Assembly: GCA_013388855.1 (NCBI GenBank)
Contig: JACAEM010000025.1
Coordinates: 62,001 to 126,000, forward strand
DNA: 64,000 nt
DNA from: Chloroflexota bacterium
GTDB taxonomy: Bacteria; Chloroflexota; Anaerolineae; Anaerolineales; Villigracilaceae
Direction: 5' to 3'
In this document: positions 52,198-61,231 of the stretch, piece by piece
Position numbering within the stretch: position 1 is the first letter of the stretch
Layout of the letters: each line of letters starts with the position of its first letter
Translations under genes and position numbers: made by a program
Notes under the pieces: model-generated
Databases searched by the model: none
What the model was told of the DNA's origin: nothing
The model's input: only the letters and a program-made list of their open reading frames with translations

Positions 52198-52770
52198 ATG
52201 AATGAAACACGACCATTAAGTGCATCCCGACTTGCCGTACCCGTCATCATCTTTGGATTGGGACTTGTCCTGATCGCCGTTTCAGCCTTCCTTATCTCGC
52301 GGAACACCTCGCTTCAGAACGACTTTGCGACTGTTCCCGTTAAAGTGAATTTTCCCGCCCCCGAAGTGACCCTCAACGATACACGCGGTGTGACTCGTTC
52401 ACTGGCAGAGTATCGCGGGCAGGTGGTGCTTGTCAATTTGTGGGCAACATGGTGCCCACCCTGCAAGGAAGAGATGCCAACGCTACAAGCCTTTTATAAC
52501 GAACACAATGCTGAAGGATTTACCATCATCGCCATCAATGACGGCGACCCGGAGGCAGATGTTTTGCAATTTGAAAAGGATTACCGGCTGAGTTTTCCCG
52601 TCTGGCTGGATCCGGAATATTATTCCACCGAAGAGGCATTCAAGACGGTGAACCTGCCGACTTCGTTCGTGATCGACCGGGAGGGGACCGTCCGTCTGAT
52701 GTGGGTGGGAGGAATCAGCCGGAGGGCACTCGATCAATATGTAATACCGATCATCATGGAGAAACAATGA
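52198..52770 (+). CDS. TlpA-family thioredoxin-like protein
   Basis: A 190-aa membrane-anchored thioredoxin. The N-terminal helix spans about residues 13-34. WATWCPPCKEEMP has the redox pair Cys86/Cys89. FPVWLDPEYY and NLPTSFVIDREG include the cis-Pro loop. Such proteins reduce disulfides outside the membrane, often for cytochrome c maturation, which would suit the multiheme protein 3 kb upstream. The stop overlaps the OsmC start (ATGA). Confidence 0.85.
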   Translation: MNETRPLSASRLAVPVIIFGLGLVLIAVSAFLISRNTSLQNDFATVPVKVNFPAPEVTLNDTRGVTRSLAEYRGQVVLVNLWATWCPPCKEEMPTLQAFYNEHNAEGFTIIAINDGDPEADVLQFEKDYRLSFPVWLDPEYYSTEEAFKTVNLPTSFVIDREGTVRLMWVGGISRRALDQYVIPIIMEKQ

Positions 52771-53243
52771 AAGCAACTGTAAATTGGAAGGGCAATCTGG
52801 CATTCGAGGGGGCGGGGGATTCGGGGGTCCCGGTGAAATTGGACGCAGAGTCAACTGTCGGCGGGGAGGGAGGCGGCGCGCGCCCGATGGAGCTGATCGC
52901 GCTGGGGCTTGCCGGATGTACGGCGATGGATGTGATCTCCATCCTGCAAAAGAAGCGCCAGAACGTCACCCGCTTCGAAGTAACGGTGGATGCGGCACGC
53001 GCAGAAGAACATCCGAAGGTGTTCACGAATGCCGAGATCACCTACAGGGTGACAGGCTCGAACATTGAGGAAAATGCACTTCTGCGCGCCATTGAGTTGT
53101 CTGCCACGCGATATTGTCCGGCGCAATCCATGCTTGGGCAGGTGTTCCCCATTGACCTTCGTTATGAAATTTATGAGGAAGATGCGAACGGTGAAAGGCA
53201 CTTAACCTGTCAGGGAAGCTGGCAGGAAGTATCGCAGGCATAG
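52767..53243 (+). CDS. OsmC/Ohr-family peroxide reductase
   Basis: A 158-aa protein with the two family cysteines, Cys51 in LGLAGCTAMDV and Cys117 in TRYCPAQSML. These reduce organic hydroperoxides with lipoyl or thiol donors. The start overlaps the TlpA stop by 4 bases, so the two redox proteins are coupled. It ends 3 nt from the convergent LysM/M23 gene. Confidence 0.88.
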   Translation: MKATVNWKGNLAFEGAGDSGVPVKLDAESTVGGEGGGARPMELIALGLAGCTAMDVISILQKKRQNVTRFEVTVDAARAEEHPKVFTNAEITYRVTGSNIEENALLRAIELSATRYCPAQSMLGQVFPIDLRYEIYEEDANGERHLTCQGSWQEVSQA

Positions 53244-53246
53244 GTC

Positions 53247-54773
53247 CTATTGATCATCGGCCCTGACCGCACTGAAGGCGTTCGAGCATTCGCAGGCTGT
53301 GACTGTTGCTGCTCCGCGGGTCAGTGTGCCTTGATAGGCCTGGGCTCCGTTGTGAGCGATCCAACCTTCCAGGTTGAACGCCAACGGACCGTCTGCAAGG
53401 ATCCATTCACCGTTGTATTTTCTGGCGATATGCACATGAGTGCCTGTCACGCGCCCTCCCTCGCAGGACGGATACCCGATCGGGTCGCCGGCTTTGACCT
53501 CCACGCCGGCTTGTACGCGTCCATTTGTGGCAAGGTGCAGGTAGTATAGTACCCAGCCCGTGCGTTCATCCCCGTCCTTGTCGAGATCAATGATGACACC
53601 GTCCAGGTTCGAGCGGACGACAAACCCATCTGCCATTGCGATGACATATTCGTCCTCCGAAACGGCAAAGCATCCCGAATATTCAGAGGGCGGGGCAAAA
53701 TCTATCGCTGCGAATGGCTCGCCTGTGCCCCATCCAGTGTGTGGACCGCCTGTGTAAGTCCAGGTATGCCCGGCGGGGAATGGGAAACGCAGTTCGGGTT
53801 GTTTGAGACTGCCGGGGAGGGTAATGAAGGAGTCGTCCCATGGGTCGCCGAAAAAGTCCCGATATACGCGTGCCAGCCCATCGGGCCCGATGGACGCGTA
53901 GAATTGATCCCCCGAATACAGTCTGGAAAAATAATATTGAAGTGCGACCGATGCCGCGTTCTGCCACGGGTCGGGACGGTATAGGGATCCATCCGGCAGT
54001 TCGAACTCGGTTAACCCTCCGCCGCGCCAACTGTAGTAGGCATTGTTTAAGATGTTGGCGGCAACGACAAGTTGCAGATAGGGGGTCTCATAATACCGTC
54101 GCCGGAATCCAAGAATATATTTTTCTGTGGGGGCTTCCGGCTGGGAGAGCGCGCCGGTTTGATATTCCAGAATGGCTAACAACAAACGCGGGCTGATGCT
54201 GTAGTTGGTCGCCACATAGTCTACCATCTCATGCCCGGTGCGCCACTCGTCCCCGGCATAGACGCGGTAATTCTTCAGCCATCCATTCGTCGCTGCCACC
54301 AATGCGGATGTGCTGACACCCACTTGTGCCAGTCCATTGACGAAAGCATGGTCGGGGATGCTTTGAAAGGTTGTTCCCCAAAGCGGCAGATAATAAATCG
54401 GAATTTTCATCGGAAAGCCGGGCGGCATGGTGGTCGCGTCATCTGGAATGACCGGGTTTGCCTGCCGGATCTCCTCGATAGTGGTGTTGAATCGGCTTGC
54501 CAGAGCGGGGAGGGTATCGCCGCTCTGCGCGATGTAGTCCACGAGTTCGCCGGGTTCGTATTCCGGGCGTTCGGAGGTGGGCGCAGGGACCGAAGTGGGA
54601 GCGAGCGGTGTGATCATCGTTTCGATACTGGTATTACCTCTGCGCGGGCTGCATGAGGCGAACAGGCTCGAAATGATAACCAGCATGGTCAAAAAACACA
54701 GAGACAGCCCCTGTTCTCTGTGTTTTAACGGCGCTGGAATGTCTGAGTTCTTCTTACAGGGGATGTTATTCAT
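53247..54773 (-). CDS. LysM / lysozyme-like / M23 lipoprotein (A)
   Basis: A 508-aa lipoprotein with lipobox LFASC. A LysM-like domain lies at about 75-125 (IAQSGDTLPALASRFNTTIE). A central alpha-helical domain follows (ISPRLLLAILEYQTGALSQ). The C-terminal domain resembles M23 endopeptidase (GGPHTGWG, AIDFAPP, GTHVHIARKYNGEW). At the place of the transglycosylase catalytic Glu it has Gln (EYQTG). The start overlaps the preceding gene (ATGAATAA, 8 bases). It is the last of three tandem paralogues acting on peptidoglycan or another polymer. Confidence 0.72.
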   Translation of the reverse strand: MNNIPCKKNSDIPAPLKHREQGLSLCFLTMLVIISSLFASCSPRRGNTSIETMITPLAPTSVPAPTSERPEYEPGELVDYIAQSGDTLPALASRFNTTIEEIRQANPVIPDDATTMPPGFPMKIPIYYLPLWGTTFQSIPDHAFVNGLAQVGVSTSALVAATNGWLKNYRVYAGDEWRTGHEMVDYVATNYSISPRLLLAILEYQTGALSQPEAPTEKYILGFRRRYYETPYLQLVVAANILNNAYYSWRGGGLTEFELPDGSLYRPDPWQNAASVALQYYFSRLYSGDQFYASIGPDGLARVYRDFFGDPWDDSFITLPGSLKQPELRFPFPAGHTWTYTGGPHTGWGTGEPFAAIDFAPPSEYSGCFAVSEDEYVIAMADGFVVRSNLDGVIIDLDKDGDERTGWVLYYLHLATNGRVQAGVEVKAGDPIGYPSCEGGRVTGTHVHIARKYNGEWILADGPLAFNLEGWIAHNGAQAYQGTLTRGAATVTACECSNAFSAVRADDQ

Positions 54774-56379
54774 CTTCTTCACGGGAAATATTCGATTTTG
54801 CCTGACCATTAATGTCTGCGGTGACGACCTTGTTACCTTTTACCATTTTCCCCAGATACGGTTCGTTCCCGGCAACGACAGTCCAGCCGCTAAGGACAAA
54901 GGGAAGAAAACCGTCTGCGATCACCCATTCGCCGTTGTACTTCCTGGCGATGTGAACGTGGGTGCCGGTGGCGGCGCCTCCTTCGCAGGAGGCGTGACCG
55001 ATGCGCCCGCCCTGATCCACCCATTCACCTTTTGTCACCGCGCGTTCTTCGGTGGCAATATGCAGGTACAGAATATTCCAGCCGGTTTGTTCCGAGCCGT
55101 CGCCGTCCATGTCAGTGACGACAACGCCTTTTTCTGAGCGGACGACCAATCCCGGCGCGATCGCCACAGTCCACGATGTGGTCGGCGCACATCCGCTTTT
55201 GTCGTTGGAGGGGGCGAAATCGATGGCAGCGAGCGCTCCATCATGCTCCCATGCGCCATGAGGCCCGCCGGTATATGCCCAGATCATGCCTGGTTCAAAG
55301 GGCAGGATCATCTCCGGCTGGGTAAGACCCGGCGGGAAGATCGGTCCAACCTGGTCGGCTCTCAGCCATGGATCGCCGAACATGTTCTGATAAAAATACG
55401 GAAAACCGCTGGTCTGGTCCATGATGCGGAGCCACTCGTTCATTGTGTGCTGGCGGGAGAAGAAATACATGATCGAAACCGTACCCGCATTGAGCGTGGG
55501 GTCGAGGCGCAGTTTCTCTCCGTCGCGGAAGCTGAGTTCAGTGATCATTCCCATGCGCCAGCCATAATATCCAATGGACAGTTGATTGATGGCCCATGCC
55601 AGTTGCTGGAACATTCCCTTGTAGGCGGGTTTTTGATAGTCCAGCGGGTAATCAGTGCGCAGGATGGTTTGAGGTCTGCCGCGCACCCAATTGGCTTCAT
55701 AATCCAGAATGGCAAGCAAAATTCGCGGGTCGATCGAGTTCTCGTAAGAAAGCCGTTCAATCTCGCTGATGCCTGTCGTCCAGCCTGTGGAGCCGAGATA
55801 CTCACGGTACGTGGCAAGATATCCACCGGCGTCGCGGATGTACCCGGCAATGTTAAAATCCGCGGCGGTCGCGGAAAATACGATTTCGCTGTCTGGGATG
55901 AGTTGCGCGCCGGGTGTGTACCCCACAGACTCGTCGCGTCGGTCGGGGATGATGAGCAGGGTGCCGGGGTCGATCAAGCCTTTATTGGAAACAGGTTTCG
56001 GGGATGTGATCTCGCTCTCGCTCACCCCGAACCTGCTCGCCACTGCCGGGAGCCAGTCCCCGCTTTGGGTGTAATACAGGATCGAATCGGGTGGGATGGT
56101 CGCGGGGGTCGAATCGGTCGCTGTTGCAGTGACATCACGCGTGACAAAAACATCGAGCAGGGAGGTGGGTGTGGCTGTGTACGTCCGCGTCGGCAACGGA
56201 GTGTTTTCGAGTGTGGGAGTGGGAGTCTGCGTGTTGAACACATCCACCGCCGGGGACGCGCTGACGGGATTCCATCCAGCCGGTGTAGGTGTCTGATATT
56301 GCCCCCAGAGGGATGTGCTTCCCATACAGGAGACCATTAACAAGGATGCGGCAACAAAAAGGGGAATGATTCTTTTCAC
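54766..56379 (-). CDS. LysM / lysozyme-like / M23 lipoprotein (B)
   Basis: A 537-aa lipoprotein with GTG start and lipobox LLMVSC. Thr/Pro-rich linker, LysM-like domain (YYTQSGDWLPAVASRFGVSE), central helical domain (IDPRILLAILDYEANWVRG) and M23-like domain (GGPHGAWEHDGALAAIDFAP, GTHVHIARKYNGEW). The central domain keeps an acidic residue, DYEAN, where its paralogues have Gln or Arg. TATAAT (minus strand, 56402-56397) 17 nt upstream may be its own promoter. It overlaps the next paralogue by 8 bases. Confidence 0.72.
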   Translation of the reverse strand: MKRIIPLFVAASLLMVSCMGSTSLWGQYQTPTPAGWNPVSASPAVDVFNTQTPTPTLENTPLPTRTYTATPTSLLDVFVTRDVTATATDSTPATIPPDSILYYTQSGDWLPAVASRFGVSESEITSPKPVSNKGLIDPGTLLIIPDRRDESVGYTPGAQLIPDSEIVFSATAADFNIAGYIRDAGGYLATYREYLGSTGWTTGISEIERLSYENSIDPRILLAILDYEANWVRGRPQTILRTDYPLDYQKPAYKGMFQQLAWAINQLSIGYYGWRMGMITELSFRDGEKLRLDPTLNAGTVSIMYFFSRQHTMNEWLRIMDQTSGFPYFYQNMFGDPWLRADQVGPIFPPGLTQPEMILPFEPGMIWAYTGGPHGAWEHDGALAAIDFAPSNDKSGCAPTTSWTVAIAPGLVVRSEKGVVVTDMDGDGSEQTGWNILYLHIATEERAVTKGEWVDQGGRIGHASCEGGAATGTHVHIARKYNGEWVIADGFLPFVLSGWTVVAGNEPYLGKMVKGNKVVTADINGQAKSNISREEDE

Positions 56380-56483
56380 GAGAATTCTATTGACGAATTA
56401 TACCTGTATTGCCCGACACTCTTCTCATTGCTCACTTAACTGGAGGCAAATTCACATGAATCCTGCTTCACCCTCCGCCGTGT

Positions 56484-58079
56484 TTACCTCGATATTTGGT
56501 TAAGACCTTCGAACACACCCTCCCAGGCTTCGACAATGGTCGTGCCGCGCGTGAGATACCCGTCGTACTCGATGCCATTCCCGCTGGAGATCCAGCCATC
56601 TAGGTTAAAGGGAAGATTCCCGTCCGCGGGAATCCACTCGCCGTTGTAGCGTCGTGCAAGATGAAGATGTGTGGCATTCGAGACACCTCCCTCACACGAA
56701 GGATGCCCGATGATGTCACCGGCATAGACATAGGTGCCCGACTCGACGCGTTCGCTCGAGTCGATGTGCATGTAGAGCACCGACCAGCCGGTTTGTTCGT
56801 AGCCGTCGTTATCCAGGTCCTGAACAACTGCGCCATCCTCGGCGCGCACGATGAGACCGTCTGCCACGGCAACAACCCATGCTTCACTGGGCGCACAGCC
56901 GCCGCCTTCGCCGGGTGGTGCAAAATCAAGCGCGGCCCAGCCGGAGCCCGAATCCCAGCCGCCATGCGGACCGCCCGTGAAGGACCACGTCACGCCCGGC
57001 TGGAAGGGAAGCTGCATCGGAGGCTGAGACAGGTTGAAGGGCAGAAGCGATGCGAGTCCATAATTGAAGGGGTTATCGAACATACGGCTGTAGATGCGGA
57101 AGAAGCCATCCTTGCTCACATCCAGGTCCCAAGTGGCGCGGTCGTTGAATTTCGAGAAGAAATACTGCACGCCCGCCGTGCCTGCGTTGATGGTCGGATC
57201 GAGGGGAACATAGGTGCCGTCACCCAGCGGCAGGGTGGAAATGGCATTGGCGCGCCAGTAGTAATAACCGCGATTCAAATTATCTGCGGCCCAGGCGACC
57301 TGCCGATACAGCCCCGAATAATACGCGTCGTAAAATCCAAGCGGATAATCCACGTTTTCGGGCACCTGATTGTTGACCCAGCCGCTTCGATATTCAAGGA
57401 GCGCCACCAGCAGACGCGGGCTGACCGAATAATTTTTTGCAATTCGTTTGATGATCTCTGCACCGCTCAGATATTCGCCGTCCACCTCCTGAATGTAATT
57501 CGAGAGGTAACCGCCTTTTGTGGATAAATAAGCGTCGAGGTCGAATGGAATGACCGCCGGGCTATAGACTAATTCAGAATCAGGGATGATCTTGAACGAT
57601 GAGCCGGGTATCGGGTCCGGGTTGATCGGCGGGATGTTCAATACGGTACCGATGGAGAGCAGGTTCGGATCGACCGACGGGTTGGCTTGGATCAGCGCCT
57701 CAAGCGATATCCCATATCCCTGCGCGATGCTGCCAAGCGTGTCCCCAGCCTGTACAGTATATGTGTCGACCACTTCACGCGGCGGTGGAAGTGGATGTGG
57801 GAGATCGGGAGTTGGAGATTTTGATTCGGCATTTGAATCGCGCGGCGGAAGTGTTACTGATAACGCCGCACGCGTGGGCGTGGGTCCCGGAGTTCTGGTG
57901 AAAACGGGAACGACAACCTCACCCTGCTGAATCGGGGCGGGGATGCTCGTTTCGTCCACGGGTGCGAAGGGATCATATGTTGGGTAGGGATGCGTCTCGC
58001 CGGAGGGAGCGCACGAAGAAATGACAAAAGCAAGAAAAACAATAAAATGAAAGAACTTGGCGTTTTTGCATAATGACAT
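56484..58079 (-). CDS. LysM / lysozyme-like / M23 lipoprotein (C)
   Basis: A 531-aa lipoprotein with lipobox FVISSC. LysM is well formed here (YTVQAGDTLGSIAQGYGISL, ANPSVDPNLLSIGTVLNIPP). Central domain VSPRLLVALLEYRSGWVNN and M23-like domain (GGPHGGWDSGSGWAALDFAP, ATHLHLARRYNGEW, HLH replacing HVH). The catalytic-Glu position of the middle domain is Arg. A -10 hexamer 7 nt before the ATG at 58079 favours this start over 58124. First gene of the trio. Confidence 0.72.
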   Translation of the reverse strand: MSLCKNAKFFHFIVFLAFVISSCAPSGETHPYPTYDPFAPVDETSIPAPIQQGEVVVPVFTRTPGPTPTRAALSVTLPPRDSNAESKSPTPDLPHPLPPPREVVDTYTVQAGDTLGSIAQGYGISLEALIQANPSVDPNLLSIGTVLNIPPINPDPIPGSSFKIIPDSELVYSPAVIPFDLDAYLSTKGGYLSNYIQEVDGEYLSGAEIIKRIAKNYSVSPRLLVALLEYRSGWVNNQVPENVDYPLGFYDAYYSGLYRQVAWAADNLNRGYYYWRANAISTLPLGDGTYVPLDPTINAGTAGVQYFFSKFNDRATWDLDVSKDGFFRIYSRMFDNPFNYGLASLLPFNLSQPPMQLPFQPGVTWSFTGGPHGGWDSGSGWAALDFAPPGEGGGCAPSEAWVVAVADGLIVRAEDGAVVQDLDNDGYEQTGWSVLYMHIDSSERVESGTYVYAGDIIGHPSCEGGVSNATHLHLARRYNGEWIPADGNLPFNLDGWISSGNGIEYDGYLTRGTTIVEAWEGVFEGLNQISR

Positions 58080-58086
58080 GGGAATG

Positions 58087-58092
58087 ATTTTA
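58087..58092 (-). promoter_or_regulatory. -10 element of a possible leaderless transcript (lipoprotein C)
   Basis: On the minus strand TAAAAT ends 7 nt before the ATG at 58079, with no ribosome site. The -35 is poor; a second candidate promoter (TTGAAC at 58168-58163, TACAAA at 58145-58140) lies upstream. Confidence 0.35.
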
Positions 58093-58177
58093 CCAAATCT
58101 ATAGCCTCGCTTTTGACTTGTCATGAAAGCTTAATTGCATTTGTAAGACGAAGCGATTTGCTGTTCAATGCGCAGAG

Positions 58178-58951
58178 TCACCCTCCAACCCGCTGTGAGT
58201 TTGAATAAACATTAAACCGATTCCTTCGTGCGTAGCCAATCAGTGTGATGCCATATCGTTCCGCCATTTCGATGGAAAGTGAACTGGGCGACGTACGCGA
58301 GATCAGAATGGCCGCCTCCATGCGCGCGGCTTTTTGCAGCATCTCCGAACTGATCCGCCCGGTTGTGATTAGTATCCTTTTTTCGGGAAAAATATTCTTC
58401 ATCAAACACAACCCGGCAATTTTGTCGAGCGTGTTATGCCTTCCAATATCCTCCGCTGAAAGAACGACCTTTTCCCCATCGCTCAACGCAGAGGTATGGA
58501 CTCCGCCTGTTTCGCGATATAACTCCTGTGACTCGAAGAGCATCTCAACCAGATTCCCAATCGCCTCCGGCTGGACCTCAAACCTGTTCCCGCTAAAAGA
58601 AACATCAGGCTTGGCGAGCAGGTCCACCGCCGTGATGCCGCCTGTGCATCCCGATGTCCGCCGCCAGCTGACAGGCTGTTCTATGCTGCGATCCAGCCAC
58701 ACATCCACATTGTCACCGTGTTCGCAGATGCGTACATCCTCCACCTCTTTCATCGATTCGATGACGCCCTCATTGTAGAGGAATCCAACCGCCAATGCTT
58801 CGAGATGGACAGGCGTGCACATAAAAGTAAGCCACACCTGTCCATTGACAGTCAATGAAACGGGGGTTTCGACGATGGTCTCCGCGTCGTGGTGTTCCCA
58901 TTTCTTAAACTCATACCTGTCATAACGAATCGCTTTTTGAGGGGTGATCAT
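58178..58951 (-). CDS. fdhD: FdhD-like sulfur carrier protein
   Basis: A 257-aa protein. VVLSAEDIGRHNTLDKIAG and GRISSEMLQKAA are FdhD signatures. FdhD transfers sulfur from the cysteine desulfurase to the molybdenum cofactor of formate dehydrogenase. The usual CxxC is reduced to a single cysteine, Cys102 in RRTSGCTGGI. No formate dehydrogenase lies in the window. It is the last gene of an operon with a YHS-like protein and a GH13 glucosidase, both unrelated to formate. Confidence 0.85.
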   Translation of the reverse strand: MITPQKAIRYDRYEFKKWEHHDAETIVETPVSLTVNGQVWLTFMCTPVHLEALAVGFLYNEGVIESMKEVEDVRICEHGDNVDVWLDRSIEQPVSWRRTSGCTGGITAVDLLAKPDVSFSGNRFEVQPEAIGNLVEMLFESQELYRETGGVHTSALSDGEKVVLSAEDIGRHNTLDKIAGLCLMKNIFPEKRILITTGRISSEMLQKAARMEAAILISRTSPSSLSIEMAERYGITLIGYARRNRFNVYSNSQRVGG

Positions 58952-58980
58952 ACTATCTCGCTTTACGACTAAGGTAGCAA

Positions 58981-59208
58981 TTATTTGCCTTTTTCAGAAT
59001 TGCGGTGAGCCTTGTAGAACACATCTGGGTCAGACAGGAACGCGCCCAGGCAGGATTCGGTACAGAGGTAGATCGTCCTGTTGCGATATTCTGCACGTGG
59101 AAAATACCGCGGGTCCGCGTTGCGGAAGATCCGTCCGCAGAGGGCGATAAATCTTTGTGAGGTTGACCTCTCGATGCCAGGTGCTGCGATCTTTGCAGGG
59201 GCAGACAT
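58981..59208 (-). CDS. YHS/TRASH-like small metal-binding protein
   Basis: A 75-aa protein. The second half, YRNRTIYLCTESCLGAFLSD, has the C-x3-C-x3-F pattern and following DPxxFY of YHS/TRASH-type domains, which bind metals. The start is 6 nt after the GH13 stop, so translation is coupled. Function unknown. Confidence 0.6.
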   Translation of the reverse strand: MSAPAKIAAPGIERSTSQRFIALCGRIFRNADPRYFPRAEYRNRTIYLCTESCLGAFLSDPDVFYKAHRNSEKGK

Positions 59209-59214
59209 GAATGG

Positions 59215-60930
59215 TTATTTCACTTCCGCAATATAAACCTCGAACGCACCAATACGCAGCCCCTTGGGGCCCTGGATGGTGTTTGCCCGCCCCGCACTGG
59301 AGAACAAAACATGCAACTTGCGCTCTTTGAATTCTTTTGTGCGCGAGAAATTTAGTTCCAATTGTTTTGTCGAAAAGTTTAGCACGACGAGAACCGTTTG
59401 TTCCCCGGTGACTCTCAGAAAGGCGAAATAATCCCTGGCGGTGTTGTTGAGCGGAATATATTCACCTTCGATCAGAGCCGGTGTGTGTTTGCGGACGCGC
59501 AAAAGGTGCTTGTAATAATTTAGGAGCGAGTTCGGGTTGTTGTGTTGGTCTTTGACGTTAATACCATCGGCATAATTCGGATTGACCGGAAGCCAGGTCT
59601 TGACATTGGCCGGGGCGAATCCGGCGTTGGGATTATCTGACCACTGCATGGGGGTGCGGTTCTTGTCGCGCGTCATGGCGGCGGTACGCTGCATGGCTTC
59701 GTCGGGATGAACGCCCATTTCGGTGACAATGGCATGATAATACCAGGAGCCCATGGTGTCCTTGACCTGCGAGATATCGGTGAGCATGTAGTCGGTCATG
59801 CCGATCTCTTCGCCGTTATAAAGGAAGGGGGTGCCTTTGAGGGTCAGTACAAGTGCGGCATGGAGGCGAGCCAGGCCGGCATCATGTTGCTTATCCCCAT
59901 AGCGTGTATAGATGCGCGAGGAGTCATGGTTGCCTAGTGTGTTGCACGGCCAACCTTTAAACGGAAGCGCTTCCAGTTGGGACAGGCGCTCTTTCTGGTT
60001 GCGCCGGATGTGGGCGGGGGTGATGCGGTCTGTCCGCATGAGCGGGAAGTTGAAGACAAGATGCAGTTCGTCGTTTCCGTTCCCCATGTAGGCGATATTG
60101 TCATCTTCGCCGACCAACATGCGGTCGCCATCGTACTCATCAATGATCGCGCGCAGTTCCTTCATCAAGTCATGCAAACCGGGGCCGCCCCACTGGTTCT
60201 TGAACATATCGTACCAGTATTTCTCGATCTTCTTTTTCATGGCGGGCGTCTGTGCCAGTTCGGAGGCGCGGCGCAACTCAGCCAAATTCATTGGGACAGT
60301 GTGCGGTGTGAGATTTGGGTCTTCGAAGATCGTGCCGATGGCGTCGAGGCGATAGCCGTCCACGCCGAGATCGAGCCAGAAGCGCACTGCATCCCACATG
60401 GCTTTTTTGACCTCAGGGTTGCGCCAGTTGAGGTCAGGCTGCTGCTTCATGAAGTAGTGATAATAATATTGACCGCGCTCGGGCACATAAGTCCAGGCGT
60501 CGCCATCAAAGCAGGATTGCCAGTTGTTGGGAGGCGTATCCGCCCAGACATACCAGTCGGCTTTGGGGTTGTCGCGGCTGGATTTCGACTCGAGGAACCA
60601 CGGATGCTCATCGGAGGTGTGATTCAGCACGAGGTCAAGAATGACGCGGATGCCACGTTCGTGTGACTCGGAGAGGAATACCTTGAAATCGTCCAGCGTG
60701 CCGTATTCGGGAGCAACGTTGGTGTAGTCTGAGATGTCGTAACCACAGTCCCAGTTGGGGGAGGGGAAGTGCGGCGAGAGCCAGAGGGCGTCAATGCCGA
60801 GGTCTTTGAGATAATCGAGTTTTTCGGTGATGCCTTTGAAATCACCAATGCCATCGCCGTTGCCATCCGCAAAACTGCGGGGGTAAATCTGATAAAAAAC
60901 TGCGGTCTGCCACCATTTGAGTTTCGACAT
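59215..60930 (-). CDS. GH13 alpha-glucosidase
   Basis: A 571-aa cytoplasmic enzyme of the alpha-amylase family. Asp196 in GYRLDAIG is the nucleophile, Glu275 in MLVGEDD the acid/base and Asp336 in LGNHDSSRI the stabiliser. ADGNGDGIGDFKG includes the calcium-type loop of oligo-1,6-glucosidases. It probably cleaves maltose- or isomaltose-type oligosaccharides. Its partners in the operon, a cytochrome b5-like protein upstream (27 nt) and a YHS protein downstream (6 nt), are unexpected for a glucosidase. Confidence 0.87.
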   Translation of the reverse strand: MSKLKWWQTAVFYQIYPRSFADGNGDGIGDFKGITEKLDYLKDLGIDALWLSPHFPSPNWDCGYDISDYTNVAPEYGTLDDFKVFLSESHERGIRVILDLVLNHTSDEHPWFLESKSSRDNPKADWYVWADTPPNNWQSCFDGDAWTYVPERGQYYYHYFMKQQPDLNWRNPEVKKAMWDAVRFWLDLGVDGYRLDAIGTIFEDPNLTPHTVPMNLAELRRASELAQTPAMKKKIEKYWYDMFKNQWGGPGLHDLMKELRAIIDEYDGDRMLVGEDDNIAYMGNGNDELHLVFNFPLMRTDRITPAHIRRNQKERLSQLEALPFKGWPCNTLGNHDSSRIYTRYGDKQHDAGLARLHAALVLTLKGTPFLYNGEEIGMTDYMLTDISQVKDTMGSWYYHAIVTEMGVHPDEAMQRTAAMTRDKNRTPMQWSDNPNAGFAPANVKTWLPVNPNYADGINVKDQHNNPNSLLNYYKHLLRVRKHTPALIEGEYIPLNNTARDYFAFLRVTGEQTVLVVLNFSTKQLELNFSRTKEFKERKLHVLFSSAGRANTIQGPKGLRIGAFEVYIAEVK

Positions 60931-60957
60931 GTTGTAGTTGATCCTTGAGGAAGATTT

Positions 60958-61224
60958 TCAATTTGTGAGGTCTTGGGATTCCAGTCTGCCAACCGCTTTT
61001 ACGCAGGGTCTGGAGAAGACATCTTCTGCGTGTGGAGCGTCGGGGAGTTCGCTGGTGAGGTCCTGCCCGGGAAAGTGCAGGTTCTCGTGCATGTCCAGCC
61101 GCCATTGGGGGCAGTCGGTCACGTCGTAGACAAGGCCTTGATATGCGATGAATTTGCGTGTGCCGCGTTCGCCCGTATTGCGGCGAAGTTCCATTTCTGT
61201 AACGATACGGTTGGGGGTGTTCAT
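60958..61224 (-). CDS. Cytochrome b5-like heme/steroid-binding protein
   Basis: An 88-aa protein. KFIAYQGLVYDVTDCPQW and MHENLHFPGQDLTSELPDAP match the cytochrome b5-like domain of small bacterial proteins; His residues in HENLH and APHAEDV are potential heme ligands. The ATG lies 7 nt after a -10 element with no ribosome site. It heads an operon with GH13, YHS-like and FdhD genes. Confidence 0.75.
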   Translation of the reverse strand: MNTPNRIVTEMELRRNTGERGTRKFIAYQGLVYDVTDCPQWRLDMHENLHFPGQDLTSELPDAPHAEDVFSRPCVKAVGRLESQDLTN

Positions 61225-61231
61225 TTCATCG

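Noticed and set aside
55243-56340. A 365-aa plus-strand frame opposite lipoprotein B
   Set aside because: It is a mirror of a well-supported lipoprotein gene; composition is typical of antisense frames in GC-rich third positions and no domain is seen.
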